Of a DNA stretch of 51,384 nt, positions 1-8,380 are shown one piece after another. Numbering within the stretch: the stretch's first letter is position 1; the number at the start of each line of letters is the position of its first letter. The notes under the pieces were generated by a model, which was given only the letters and a program-made list of their open reading frames with translations, did not search any database and was not told the DNA's origin. Both the position numbers and the translations under genes were made by a program. This DNA is from JADKFD01 sp050250665 (GTDB lineage: Bacteria > Pseudomonadota > Gammaproteobacteria > Xanthomonadales > SZUA-5), in assembly GCA_050250665.1 (NCBI GenBank), contig JBFWOF010000048.1, forward strand, positions 1 to 51,384. The letters run 5' to 3'.

Positions 1-737
1 AGCTGGTTGTTCAGCCCCGCTCGGGCCGGGTCCGCCACGGCCAGCGCCAGCACACCATTGCGCAGCAGCAGCGGCAGCACCATCAGGCGCCGCGCCACTG
101 CGGGCGCCAGCAATGCCAGCGCTGCCGGATCGGCTTCCAGCAGCTCCGGCGCCAGCAGCGGCAGGCCGAAACGACCAGCGCGGCTCAGTGCCTCACGCGC
201 CAGATCGGCGCCGTGCATGACTCTTGCGAGCCGGTCCAGATCAGCCCGGGGCAACTGCCTGCGAGCCAGCTCCGGATCATCCGGCCAGTGCTCCAGATAA
301 ATGCCCAACTGGCTGCGGTCGGCGATCCAGCGCGGATCACCGTCAGCCTCTGCCGGTGCTGGCGTCAAGGGTGCCGGTTCGACCCGCGGCGGTGCCTCGG
401 CGCTCCTCGCACTCACCCGAATATCGACCAGATCAGTACCCGGGATGGTGACCCGTTCCAGATTGTGCTGATCGCGGCAGAGCAACAGAGACAGGCCATC
501 GGCCATGGAGCGCAGCGACAGCAATCCGCCTTGCTGCCGGATTCCACCGCGCAACCGCAGCTCAAACGGCAACAGACGCTCGGCCTGTCCGATCACCAAC
601 GGCGTCACCCCTTCCAGGAAATCCGGGCTGGGCCATGCCACAGCATCCGCAGCCGGCGTTTTGCGGGACTCCATTGCTGCGTTATCAGCCAAATCGGAGT
701 CTGTACCCGCAGTCTCATGGATACTCTGGTTCATCAT
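1..737 (-). CDS. GspE/PilB-type secretion or pilus ATPase, N-terminal part (runs off the left edge)
   Basis: The minus-strand frame is open from an ATG at 737 to the window edge, so only about 245 N-terminal residues are visible and the ATPase core is missing. The last 80 residues look like the MshEN/GspE N-terminal domain: a run of acidic-hydrophobic helices, then a stretch close to LLAPAVARRLMVLPLLLRNG followed by an LALAVADPA strand, as in type II secretion ATPase E and PilB/MshE proteins. Residues 25-110 match nothing I recognise, and a Pro/Ala-rich linker follows near 95-115. A GGGGG-type ribosome site lies just upstream of the ATG pair. The gene is divergent from pilU, which supports a type IV pilus or secretion role. 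Family inferred from the N-terminal domain only. Confidence 0.6.
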   Translation of the reverse strand, partial: MMNQSIHETAGTDSDLADNAAMESRKTPAADAVAWPSPDFLEGVTPLVIGQAERLLPFELRLRGGIRQQGGLLSLRSMADGLSLLLCRDQHNLERVTIPGTDLVDIRVSARSAEAPPRVEPAPLTPAPAEADGDPRWIADRSQLGIYLEHWPDDPELARRQLPRADLDRLARVMHGADLAREALSRAGRFGLPLLAPELLEADPAALALLAPAVARRLMVLPLLLRNGVLALAVADPARAGLNNQ

Positions 738-885
738 GACGCCCCCTGCGCCATTACCACAGCCCTGAGTCTATCCGCGCGCGCCGGGAGGCGCTGAATC
801 CAGATCAAGGCAGGCTGCTAACGATGGGGCGACACTCTGACCATGCGTAGTCATGCCAGGCCCGGACCGAACGGAAGCCCAGCCA

Positions 886-1989
886 GTGAAAGACTTCAAC
901 AGTTATCTGCAACTGATGGCCAGACAAAGGGCGTCGGACTGCTTCTTCAGCGCAGGCGCTCCGGTCTCGATCAAGATCGAGGGCAACACCGTCCATCTGG
1001 GGGACACGCCGCTCTCCGGCTCGCAGGTGGCCGAGATGGCCTATTCGGTGATGAGCCAAGCCCAGCAGCGCGAGTACGAGACCGCGCTGGAAATGAATCT
1101 GGCTTACACCCTGGCCGACGGCGAGCGCTTTCGCATCAATGTCTACCGCCAGCGCGGCGAAGTGGCGATCGCGGTACGCCATATTCGCGCCGATATTCCG
1201 TCCATCGAGGAGCTGAACCTGCCCGCTCAGCTCAAGGATCTGATCATGCTGCCGCGTGGCCTGATCCTGGTGGTGGGCAGCAGCGGCTCAGGCAAGTCCA
1301 CGGCGCTGGCCTCGATGATCGATTTCCGCAACCGCAACCACACCGGCCACATCCTGACGATCGAGGAGCCGATCGAATACCTGCACAGCCATCGCAAGTC
1401 CATCGTCGATCAACGCGAGATCGGCATCGACACGCTGTCCTATGACAACGCCCTCAAGAACGCCATGCGCGAGGCGCCGGACGTGATCCTGATTGGCGAG
1501 ATCCGCGACCGCGAAACCATGCAACAGGCCATCGCCTACGCCGAAACCGGCCATTTGTGCCTGTCGACGCTGCATGCCAACAATGCCAATCAGGCCATCG
1601 ACCGGGCCATCAATTTCTTTCCCGACAGCGCCCGCCATCAGGTGCTGATGGACCTCTCCCTGAACCTGCAGGCGGTGATCTCGATGCGCCTGATCCAGGG
1701 CCTGAACGGCAAGCGCCTGCCGGCGGTGGAGCTGATGCTGCGCAGCACGCATATTGCCGAACTGATTGCCAAAGGCGAGGTCGACAAGCTCAAGGAGGCC
1801 ATGAAACAGGGCCTGGAGGTCGGCATGCTGACTTTCGATGAATCCCTGTTCCGCCTCCACGCCGCTGGCCTGATCAGTCTCGATCAGGCTCTGGATAACG
1901 CCGATTCCCGGACCGATCTGGCCTTGCGTATCCGCCTGAATCAACCAGCAGACAGCGATGGCGGGCTACGCATGGAAGAACTCAGCTGA
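886..1989 (+). CDS. pilU: Type IV pilus retraction ATPase PilU
   Basis: PilT/PilU family ATPase that powers pilus retraction at the cytoplasmic face of the inner membrane. Counting from the GTG at 886 (367 aa), Walker A GSSGSGKST is at residues 131-139, the Asp-box region reads IEEPIEY (about 159-165; PilU of Pseudomonas has IEDPIEF), Walker B ILIGEIRD is at 201-208 and the His box ends STLHANNANQ (227-236). The DRAINFFP stretch and the C-terminal tail past the core fit PilU rather than PilT. An ATG at 853 would add 11 residues but lacks a ribosome site. The GTG has GGAAG 8 nt upstream and gives the usual PilU N-terminus (KDFNSYLQLM). No pilT is adjacent. It overlaps the convergent phzF-like gene by 8 bp. 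Confidence 0.9.
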   Translation: MKDFNSYLQLMARQRASDCFFSAGAPVSIKIEGNTVHLGDTPLSGSQVAEMAYSVMSQAQQREYETALEMNLAYTLADGERFRINVYRQRGEVAIAVRHIRADIPSIEELNLPAQLKDLIMLPRGLILVVGSSGSGKSTALASMIDFRNRNHTGHILTIEEPIEYLHSHRKSIVDQREIGIDTLSYDNALKNAMREAPDVILIGEIRDRETMQQAIAYAETGHLCLSTLHANNANQAIDRAINFFPDSARHQVLMDLSLNLQAVISMRLIQGLNGKRLPAVELMLRSTHIAELIAKGEVDKLKEAMKQGLEVGMLTFDESLFRLHAAGLISLDQALDNADSRTDLALRIRLNQPADSDGGLRMEELS

Positions 1990-2866
1990 ACGGCCAGCTG
2001 AGGGCGCCGTCGATCACGGTCTGGGTCTGCCCGCCGACCCAGGGCTGACCATCGGCATCGATCTCGACATCGATGACCGCATCCTTGCCCAGTTCGCGCC
2101 CCTGACTGACGCGGTAGCCACGAGCCAGAGGCCCTTGCGGCTCGGCCTGGGCGATATAGGCCGCGATCAGGGCATTGGCTGCGCCAGAAGCCGGGTCTTC
2201 CACGATACCCACGCCTGCCGGAAAAGCGCGCACCACCAGTTGATAGCCGCCGCCCGACGAGCGCGCGAAGACGCACAGCCCCAGGCTGTCGCTGGCGCGC
2301 GCCAACTCGCCGATCACCCGATGATCAGGCTGCCAGTTGCGCAGCGCCGACTCATCAGCCAGTTCCGCCAGCCACCAGCGCCGTCCGCCCTCGACAAAAG
2401 CCACACCCAGCGTGCCCAGTGACAGGCCATCGAGCAGCGATCCCAACCGACTCCGGGCCTCGTCGGCGCTGATCAGCACGGTCGCTGGCGGTGCCTTTAC
2501 GAAGATTCGACGCCCCGCCCCTGCGCCCTCCACCCGAATCGGCAGCAAGCCGGCACCGCACTCCTGCATCAATCGACCTTCCACCGGCTGTACCAATCCA
2601 CATTCCAGGGCGGCGTGGGCGCTACCCACGGTCGGGTGTCCGGCGAAGGGTATCTCCCGCTCGGGCGTATGGATGCGCAGACGATAGTCGGCGCCGGGAC
2701 TCGACGCCGGCAGCAGATAGGTGGTCTCAACCAGATTGGTCCAGCGCGCAAAGGCCTGAAAGGCCGGCTCCGGCCAGTCGTCGGCGCCGATGACCACCGC
2801 CAGCGGATTGCCGCCGCCGGCCCGGGTACAGAACACATCCAGTTGCAGGAATCGAACAGCCATCAT
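1982..2866 (-). CDS. PhzF family phenazine biosynthesis/isomerase-like protein
   Basis: 294-residue member of the PhzF/diaminopimelate-epimerase fold family. The N-terminus reads FLQLDVFCTRAGGGNPLAVV. The NLVETTYL segment carries the family's conserved acidic residue (Glu47), which acts as the general acid/base in PhzF. Also present are PFAGHPTVGSAHA (about 75-87) and the C-terminal EDPASGAANALIAAY. Length matches stand-alone PhzF homologs. No other phenazine genes are nearby, so a true phenazine role is unlikely; such orphans usually have unknown isomerase substrates. Its 3' end overlaps the end of pilU by 8 bp (convergent). Two adjacent ATG codons (2866 and 2863) could start it. Confidence 0.88.
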   Translation of the reverse strand: MMAVRFLQLDVFCTRAGGGNPLAVVIGADDWPEPAFQAFARWTNLVETTYLLPASSPGADYRLRIHTPEREIPFAGHPTVGSAHAALECGLVQPVEGRLMQECGAGLLPIRVEGAGAGRRIFVKAPPATVLISADEARSRLGSLLDGLSLGTLGVAFVEGGRRWWLAELADESALRNWQPDHRVIGELARASDSLGLCVFARSSGGGYQLVVRAFPAGVGIVEDPASGAANALIAAYIAQAEPQGPLARGYRVSQGRELGKDAVIDVEIDADGQPWVGGQTQTVIDGALSWPFS

Positions 2867-2964
2867 GGGACTCGCCAGGGTTCAGCGCCCGAGCATGCCG
2901 CATCCAGCGTCGGCCGCGCCATCGCTGCGCTGCTGGCAACCTACAAATTGAGACAAGAAAATGC

Positions 2965-2994
2965 TTGACAGAGCTCAATGTCCAACTCTATCTT
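2965..2994 (+). promoter_or_regulatory. Promoter of the tRNA-Ala/tRNA-Glu unit
   Basis: A consensus -35 hexamer TTGACA (2965-2970) is followed after 18 bp by TATCTT (2989-2994). The tRNA-Ala starts 15 bp after the -10 box, and the sequence just after the -10 is GC-rich (ggcgg), as is common for stringently controlled stable-RNA promoters. Position and strength fit a tRNA promoter; transcription itself is inferred. Confidence 0.7.
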
Positions 2995-3009
2995 GGCGGA
3001 CTCAGCTGT

Positions 3010-3085
<76 letters not shown>

Positions 3086-3094
3086 AAAACTCTA

Positions 3095-3170
3095 GTCCCC
3101 ATCGTCTAGAGGCCCAGGACACCGCCCTTTCACGGCAGTAACAGGGGTTCGAATCCCCTTGGGGACGCCA
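3095..3170 (+). tRNA. tRNA-Glu (anticodon TTC)
   Basis: 76-nt tRNA with encoded CCA. GTCCCCA pairs with TGGGGAC in the acceptor stem. The anticodon loop CTTTCAC gives TTC (Glu). The T-arm is CAGGGG-TTCGAAT-CCCCT. The anticodon stem is CCGCC/GGCAG, so position 28:42 is C-A where other proteobacterial tRNA-Glu genes have C-G (GGCGG). All other signatures are normal. Confidence 0.96.
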
Positions 3171-3186
3171 AACTTGCTTCAATTCG

Positions 3187-3215
3187 AAGGGCTGCCGAAA
3201 GGCGGCCCTTTTTTC
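3187..3215 (+). terminator. Rho-independent terminator after the tRNA pair
   Basis: The 10-bp stem AAGGGCTGCC/GGCGGCCCTT (one T-G pair) closes a GAAA tetraloop and is followed by TTTTCTTT. It lies 17 bp past the CCA of tRNA-Glu and ends that transcription unit. Confidence 0.9.
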
Positions 3216-3747
3216 TTTGCGCGTCTGGACAGGTCTCGGGCGCAGCGCTGGCGTCGACTGCGGCTAGGCCCTGTGGGCACGATGGCGGCTGCGCGGCGAG
3301 ATTGCGGCTTTCTTGCGCCCTCGTGGCCTCGTAAGCTCCGAACCGAACCATAACCAAAATGCCGTAGGCCTTTGATTTTCATGTAGTTGCCATCTTGGCC
3401 GCGTAGCGGCCTACGTGACTGATGCAGCTGTCACGTAGACCCTTCGGGTCAACGTGACCTACCTCCAAGGTTTGTTGCGCGAACAAGCGCACCGCCAGGG
3501 GCGACCGGGACTCTCACCTGGAACCTGCAGGTCAACGTGACCTGCGCGGTCACCGCACCTCTCAGGCGTGCCGAAACACTCCGGCACGCTTCCGTCACAC
3601 TGCTCAAGAGCGCTCCTCAGTGCCGTTTGTCGGAATTATTGCCCCGCTGCTGCGATTTGCGTCACATACCGGAACATTTAGGTAGCTCACACTATCCCTT
3701 GTGGTTCATCATCGGTTCATACGCCACAGCTCGTTTCAGGGGAATCC
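3216..3747. other. Gene-free region between the tRNA terminator and the secreted-protein gene
   Basis: About 530 bp without a credible gene: the short open frames here have no ribosome site or recognisable protein. It holds a GTCACGTAG-type palindrome (listed separately) and scattered GTAGCGGCCTACGTGAC and GTCAACGTGACC fragments. The stretch just before 3748 is AT-richer and must contain the promoter of the next gene, but I could not place hexamers with confidence. Confidence 0.5.
3430..3458. repeat. GTCACGTAG palindromic repeat, copy 1
   Basis: Imperfect inverted repeat with 13-nt arms GTCACGTAGACCC and GGGTCAACGTGAC (12 of 13 pairs) around TTC. A second copy with the same outer arms (GTCACGTAG and AACGTGAC) lies at 38537-38567, immediately after the pqiC stop codon, so this is a dispersed intergenic hairpin family. 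Confidence 0.6.
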
Positions 3748-4554
3748 ATGATCAACGTACGCACCGCGCTTGCGCTCTCCATTGCTGCCTGTCTGGCCAG
3801 CTCTGCCGCCTCAGCCATGACGGTCTATCCGGTCGAGTCCACTGCAGGACTGGTTGCAGCGATCAATGCGGCCAACCTGACGCCCGAAGCCGACATCATC
3901 ACGCTCGAGCGCGGCCTGTACGTGCTGGATGCCGTCAACGCCGGTGATCAGGCTGCAGCCATGCCGGAAATCACCTCGCCGATCGTCATCCGCGGCAATG
4001 GGGCCGAGCTGCGTCGCTATTCAAATGCTGATTTCCGGATTTTCCATGTCGCCGAGACCGGTCACCTCAAGCTCGAGCAGATCGTGCTCGCCGAAGGCTC
4101 GATGGGTGCCATCCGCAATCACGGCACTACCGAGCTGCGTAACGTGGCGCTGGTCGACAGCACCGCGCGCGGCGCCTCGGCCATTGTCGAAAACTACGGC
4201 GAAATGCGCCTGAATCATTGCGAGGTGAGCTTCAACACCGTGGCCGGTGCATCACGCGACGCCGGCACCATCATCAACTGGGGCAAGCTCTGGTTGACGG
4301 CGACCACCTTCCAGGGCAATCAGCTCACACGTCGCTACGAGGGCGTGGCGCTGGCATCGTCGGTCCTGAACTACGGCACGGCCGAAATCGAAGATGTCGT
4401 GATTGCGGAAAACGTCGCTGGCGAGCCGGACACCGTCGGCGCGCCGCAGGCGCCGCTGGTCAATCTGGGCAACGGCCGCCTGGAATTGCGTCTGGTGCGC
4501 GAGCATGACAATCTTCCGGGCGAAGCTCTGGTCGCCAAGGCCATTGCGCCCTGA
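3748..4554 (+). CDS. Secreted protein with parallel beta-helix-like repeats
   Basis: 268 residues. A signal peptide (MINVRTALALSIAACLASSA, cleavage near residue 24) precedes a segment resembling the N-terminus of CSLREA/polymorphic-membrane-type beta-helix proteins: VESTAGLVAAINAAN, then DIITLERGLYVLDAVN. Later rungs repeat a pattern with RNHGT, VENYGE, IINWGK, VLNYGT and VNLGNG about every 25-35 residues, as in parallel beta-helices. Exported to the periplasm or surface. No catalytic motif is visible and the molecular role is unknown. It is a single gene, with the membrane peptidase-like gene starting 95 bp downstream on the same strand. Confidence 0.75.
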   Translation: MINVRTALALSIAACLASSAASAMTVYPVESTAGLVAAINAANLTPEADIITLERGLYVLDAVNAGDQAAAMPEITSPIVIRGNGAELRRYSNADFRIFHVAETGHLKLEQIVLAEGSMGAIRNHGTTELRNVALVDSTARGASAIVENYGEMRLNHCEVSFNTVAGASRDAGTIINWGKLWLTATTFQGNQLTRRYEGVALASSVLNYGTAEIEDVVIAENVAGEPDTVGAPQAPLVNLGNGRLELRLVREHDNLPGEALVAKAIAP

Positions 4555-4649
4555 TATGTCGGGCAGTGGCTCGCCGACACGGTGAGCCCCGCTTTTCGAC
4601 CCGGCGCTGAGCAGACCCCTGCTGTATCGGCGCCGAGTTTCGAGGGTTG

Positions 4650-5360
4650 ATGAGCTCCACTGACACAGACACCGAATCGCACCCGATCGTGGCCCTGCTG
4701 GGCCTTGGAGTCCTGGCAGCGGTGCTAATGTGGCTGGGCGGCAGTCTCTGGACCGCCCCGCTGGAAATCCTGGTGGTGTTCTTCCACGAAGCCTCGCATG
4801 CGCTGATGACGCTGGTCACCGGCGGCAAGGTCGTGTCCATGCAGGTCACGGTGCAACGCGGTGGCGAAGTCCTGTCCGCTGGCGGCAGCCGCTTTCTGAT
4901 TCTGAGTGCGGGCTATCTGGGCTCGCTGCTGATCGGCGCCGCACTGCTGGTGGCGGGCATGCGCAGTCGCCATGATCGCGCCATTCTGGCCGTGGTCGCC
5001 CTGTTCATGGCCCTGGCGACCGTGCTGTTCATGCGCAATCTGTTCGGATTCGGCTATGGCATGGCCATGGCGGTCGCACTCCTGGGCGTCGCCCGCTTCC
5101 TGCCGGAACAGGCCAGTGACTTCTCCTTGCGACTGATCGGCGTGATGAGCCTGCTGTACGTGCCGCGCGACATCTTCAGCGACACCATCGAGCGCTCACA
5201 ACTGCAATCCGACGCGCGCATGCTGGCCGAAGAATTCGGCGGCGGCACCTGGCTCTGGGGTGGCCTGTGGCTGCTGGCATCACTGCTGATCTGCTATCTG
5301 GCGGTGCGCTGGAGCCTGCGACCGCGGCGCAGACAAGCCGCCCTCCCCGCCCAGCCCTGA
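4650..5360 (+). CDS. M50-like integral membrane metallopeptidase
   Basis: 236-residue polytopic protein with about five membrane segments. The zinc-peptidase motif HEASH (HExxH) sits in the second hydrophobic segment (about residues 46-50, VVFFHEASHALMTL), followed by a glycine-rich loop and SAGYLGSLLIGAALL, the arrangement seen in M50B-like proteins (Pfam Peptidase_M50B). The ATG at 4650 is preceded by GAGGG at 4642-4646. A TTG at 4647 is also in frame but abuts the ribosome site, so the ATG is preferred. Substrate unknown. Same strand as the secreted-protein gene upstream. Confidence 0.8.
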   Translation: MSSTDTDTESHPIVALLGLGVLAAVLMWLGGSLWTAPLEILVVFFHEASHALMTLVTGGKVVSMQVTVQRGGEVLSAGGSRFLILSAGYLGSLLIGAALLVAGMRSRHDRAILAVVALFMALATVLFMRNLFGFGYGMAMAVALLGVARFLPEQASDFSLRLIGVMSLLYVPRDIFSDTIERSQLQSDARMLAEEFGGGTWLWGGLWLLASLLICYLAVRWSLRPRRRQAALPAQP

Positions 5361-5394
5361 GCCTTTTGGGCGCAGCCTTTTCGTGCCCGAGCGG

Positions 5395-5526
5395 CTACTT
5401 CTTGGCCGTGTCTTCGATCTTCTCGCCAGCCTTCTTGATGTCCTTGCCCATGCCCTGCACGGTATTGCAGGCCGCCAACGCAAGACTGACTGCCAGCAAC
5501 AGCAGGATAGGACGCAGTGCTTTCAT
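5395..5526 (-). CDS. Entericidin-type small lipoprotein
   Basis: 43-residue lipoprotein with signal peptide MKALRPILLLLAVSLALAAC. The lipobox cysteine is followed by NTVQGMGKDIKKAGEKIEDTAKK, the typical entericidin A/B tail. The start is set by GGAG 8 nt before the ATG at 5526; the open frame continues upstream but the extension is not protein-like. Entericidins are outer-membrane lipoproteins with antidote- or toxin-like roles in cell-envelope stress. Only one paralog is present here. Confidence 0.87.
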   Translation of the reverse strand: MKALRPILLLLAVSLALAACNTVQGMGKDIKKAGEKIEDTAKK

Positions 5527-5722
5527 CTTGAGTCTCCAGAACCACGGCCGATCGCCGATCGCGAAGATTCTCGCTGCAGGGCGCCCGCAAATCCAGCGCC
5601 GCTGACCCACAGCTTCCGCCGCCGCGTTTCACGGCTGGACAGCAAGCGGCGGCATCATCGTTGGACGGCAGCGCCGCAATTGGCGAAGATCGGAGCGATG
5701 ATGCCCGGGGCCGGGAGGCCAG

Positions 5723-7708
5723 ATGAAACACACCAGTCTGCAGCTCAGGTTTCGATGTTCGGCAGCAGTGCTGGCGGCGATGCTCCTGACAGGCTGTTCG
5801 CGCCCTGAGCAAGCGCTGCCCACCGGCGCTGATGCCAGCGCCAGCACGCTTGCTGCCAATGCCGAGGTTGCGGCCTCGCTGAACCTGGCTGACCCGCTGT
5901 CCTTCGCCGATGCCGAGCGCGGATTCATGGCGGCGCCCACCGGTCAGGTCCGAAATGAGGCCGGGGAAGTGATCTGGGACTACGACGCCTTTGCCTTCCT
6001 TCAGGGCAAGGTTCCGGACACCGTCAATCCCAGTCTCTGGCGGCAAGCGCTGCTGAACAATCAGATCGGCCTGTTTCAGGTCAGCGAGCGCATCTGGCAA
6101 CTGCGCGGCTTCGATCTGGCCAACATCACCCTGATCGAGGGTGACACTGGCTGGATCGTGGTCGATACCGCCACCGCACGAGAGACTGCCGCAGCGGCAA
6201 TGGCCTTCGCCCGCCAGCACCTGGGGGACAAGCCGGTCTCGGCCGTGATCTTCACCCATAGCCATGCCGATCACTTCGGTGGCGCCCTGGGTGTGATCTC
6301 GGCCGAAGAAGCCTCAAAGCGGCAGCTGCCGATCGTGGCACCGGCCGGATTCATGGACGAAGCCACCAGCGAGAACGTGCTGATGGGTACGGCGATGGGC
6401 CGTCGCGCCATGTTCATGTACGGCAGTCGGCTGAGCCGTGATGCCAAGGGCCTCGTCGACAACGGCCTGGGCAAGGCGGTGGCCTTCGGCCGCATGGGCA
6501 TACTCACGCCAACCATCACCGTGACCGGCACCGATCAGGAAATCGTGATCGACGGTCTCCGCTTTGTGTTCCACGGAGTCAATGGCAGCGAAGCACCCTC
6601 GGAATTCGTGTTCTACCTGCCCGAGCTCAAAGCCTTCTGTGGTGCCGAACTGATGAGCCATACGCTGCACAACCTCTACACCCTGCGTGGTGCCAAGGTA
6701 CGCGATGCTCTGGGCTGGGCCGGATATCTGGATGCTGCCCTCAGCCAGTCGGCCGAGGCTGAGGTGCTGTTCAACCAGCATCACTGGCCGGTCTGGGGTC
6801 ATGCGCGCATTGCCGAATTCATCACCATGCAGCGCGACAGCTACCGCTACATCCACGATCAGAGCGTGCGACTGATGAATGCCGGCCTCAATGCCGCGGA
6901 GATTGCCGAGCAGTTGCAGATGCCGCCCGCGCTTGAGCACTACCTCAATGCCCGCGGCTATTACGGAACCGTGCGCCACAACGCCAAGGCCGTCTACCAG
7001 TACTACCTCGGCTGGTTCGACGCGCATCCATCCAACCTGGATCCGCTGCCCCCGGTGGCAGCGGGCCGCCGTTATGTGGAACTGGCAGGCGGCGCCGAAC
7101 AACTGCTGCAGAAAGCTCAAACTGCTTACGATTCGGGCGACTACCGCTGGGCAGCCGAGATTCTCAAACATGCCGTCTACGCCGACTCCGGCGACACCGC
7201 CGCGCGCGAACTGCTGGCGCGGAGTTTCGAGCAACTGGGCTACAGGGCCGAGGCCGCGAGCTGGCGCAATGTCTATCTGAGTGCTGCGCTGGAGCTGCGT
7301 GCAGGCCCACCGGAACAGGGCATCAGTCGGGCGATGCTGATTGACGTGCTGAAACACGCGCCTATCGAGCGCTTTCTCGATGCCATGGCGGCCTCGCTCA
7401 ACGGCCCCGGCGCAGTCGATGTCGAACTCACCATCAATCTGGTGTTCTCCGACCTCGGTGAGAGCCATGTGCTCACCCTCGAAAACGCCGTGCTTCACCA
7501 CCGCCGGGCGTCACCCGATCCGCAAGCCGACGCCACGCTGACGCTGACCAAGGACTTTTTTCTGCGCATGGTCACCGGCAGCGCGGGTGCCGCTGACCTG
7601 CTGCTGTCGGAGGACACCGATATCGAAGGTAGCCGCATCGAGCTTGCCCGCTTCTTCAGACTGCTCGACAAGGCGCCCGGGACTTTTCCGATCATCAGCA
7701 GGGAATAG
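5723..7708 (+). CDS. Alkyl sulfatase (metallo-beta-lactamase fold), lipoprotein
   Basis: 661 residues resembling SdsA/BDS1-type alkylsulfatases, which hydrolyse primary or secondary alkyl sulfates at a binuclear zinc site. A lipobox (MLLTGC, Cys25) predicts an envelope lipoprotein rather than the soluble periplasmic form. The metal motif THSHADH is at 178-184. NGSEAPSEFVFYLP near 290 and the helical dimerisation region near 390-420 follow the family order. The last 120 residues form an SCP2-like lipid-binding domain. It is a monocistronic-looking gene, divergent from the entericidin. Substrate specificity cannot be read from sequence. Confidence 0.87.
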   Translation: MKHTSLQLRFRCSAAVLAAMLLTGCSRPEQALPTGADASASTLAANAEVAASLNLADPLSFADAERGFMAAPTGQVRNEAGEVIWDYDAFAFLQGKVPDTVNPSLWRQALLNNQIGLFQVSERIWQLRGFDLANITLIEGDTGWIVVDTATARETAAAAMAFARQHLGDKPVSAVIFTHSHADHFGGALGVISAEEASKRQLPIVAPAGFMDEATSENVLMGTAMGRRAMFMYGSRLSRDAKGLVDNGLGKAVAFGRMGILTPTITVTGTDQEIVIDGLRFVFHGVNGSEAPSEFVFYLPELKAFCGAELMSHTLHNLYTLRGAKVRDALGWAGYLDAALSQSAEAEVLFNQHHWPVWGHARIAEFITMQRDSYRYIHDQSVRLMNAGLNAAEIAEQLQMPPALEHYLNARGYYGTVRHNAKAVYQYYLGWFDAHPSNLDPLPPVAAGRRYVELAGGAEQLLQKAQTAYDSGDYRWAAEILKHAVYADSGDTAARELLARSFEQLGYRAEAASWRNVYLSAALELRAGPPEQGISRAMLIDVLKHAPIERFLDAMAASLNGPGAVDVELTINLVFSDLGESHVLTLENAVLHHRRASPDPQADATLTLTKDFFLRMVTGSAGAADLLLSEDTDIEGSRIELARFFRLLDKAPGTFPIISRE

Positions 7709-7741
7709 CCCCGATAGACGCTGCCTCGGCGGTCGCAGGAC

Positions 7742-8368
7742 TCAGCCACGCATCCTGACGCGCGCAAAAGCCCAGTTGCGGCCTTGGCCGCGGGCGTAGG
7801 CCAGGTGTATCCAGGTCATCGCGAAAGGTTCCAGATAGCGCGCCGCCGCCAGCGCGCCAGCGTCGATGGCGTCAAAACCCATGCTCTCGGCCAGGGCCAC
7901 CACCGTCGCCCGGGCGGCGTCATCGTCACTGGCCACTGGCATGAATACCGCGCCCTCCCCGGTGCCGGGGTTGGCCATGTTCTCGGCGCCGGTGACGTTG
8001 AAACACTTCACCACGCGGGCGTTGCGGGCGCGCTCCGCCACCTGCTCCGCTGCTGATGTGTGGGTGCCCACGCTGAGGCCGGCAAAGCCCGGTGCGATCG
8101 GATTGCTGGCGTCGATCAGGATGCGACCCTGCCAGTCGGGTACGGCAACGGCGATGTCCAGCGCAGCCGCATAGGGCACCGCCAGAATGACCAGTTCGGC
8201 CTCGGCGATAGCGTCGTTGACCGAGTCAATCCGGGCGCCAAGGTGCGCCGCAATCTCCAGATGCTTCTGGGGATCGGGCACGCCGAAATGCACCGAATGG
8301 CCGATCCTGCCCAGATTCTGTGCGAGTGCCTGACCGACGTTGCCGGCACCCAGTATGGCGATGTTCAT
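7742..8368 (-). CDS. NADPH-dependent F420-reductase-like oxidoreductase
   Basis: 208 residues with an N-terminal Rossmann motif (MNIAILGAGNVGQALAQNL, GxGxxG at 7-12). Other matches are ILAVPYAAA, ILIDASNPI near 85-93 and VKCFNVTGAENM near 119-130, as in the F420-dependent NADP reductase family (Pfam F420_oxidored). F420 itself is probably absent in this lineage, so it likely acts as an NAD(P)-linked reductase on another substrate. It is 12 bp downstream of the DJ-1/PfpI gene in one operon that diverges from the LysR regulator. Confidence 0.85.
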   Translation of the reverse strand: MNIAILGAGNVGQALAQNLGRIGHSVHFGVPDPQKHLEIAAHLGARIDSVNDAIAEAELVILAVPYAAALDIAVAVPDWQGRILIDASNPIAPGFAGLSVGTHTSAAEQVAERARNARVVKCFNVTGAENMANPGTGEGAVFMPVASDDDAARATVVALAESMGFDAIDAGALAAARYLEPFAMTWIHLAYARGQGRNWAFARVRMRG

Positions 8369-8380
8369 GACCTTGCTCCT

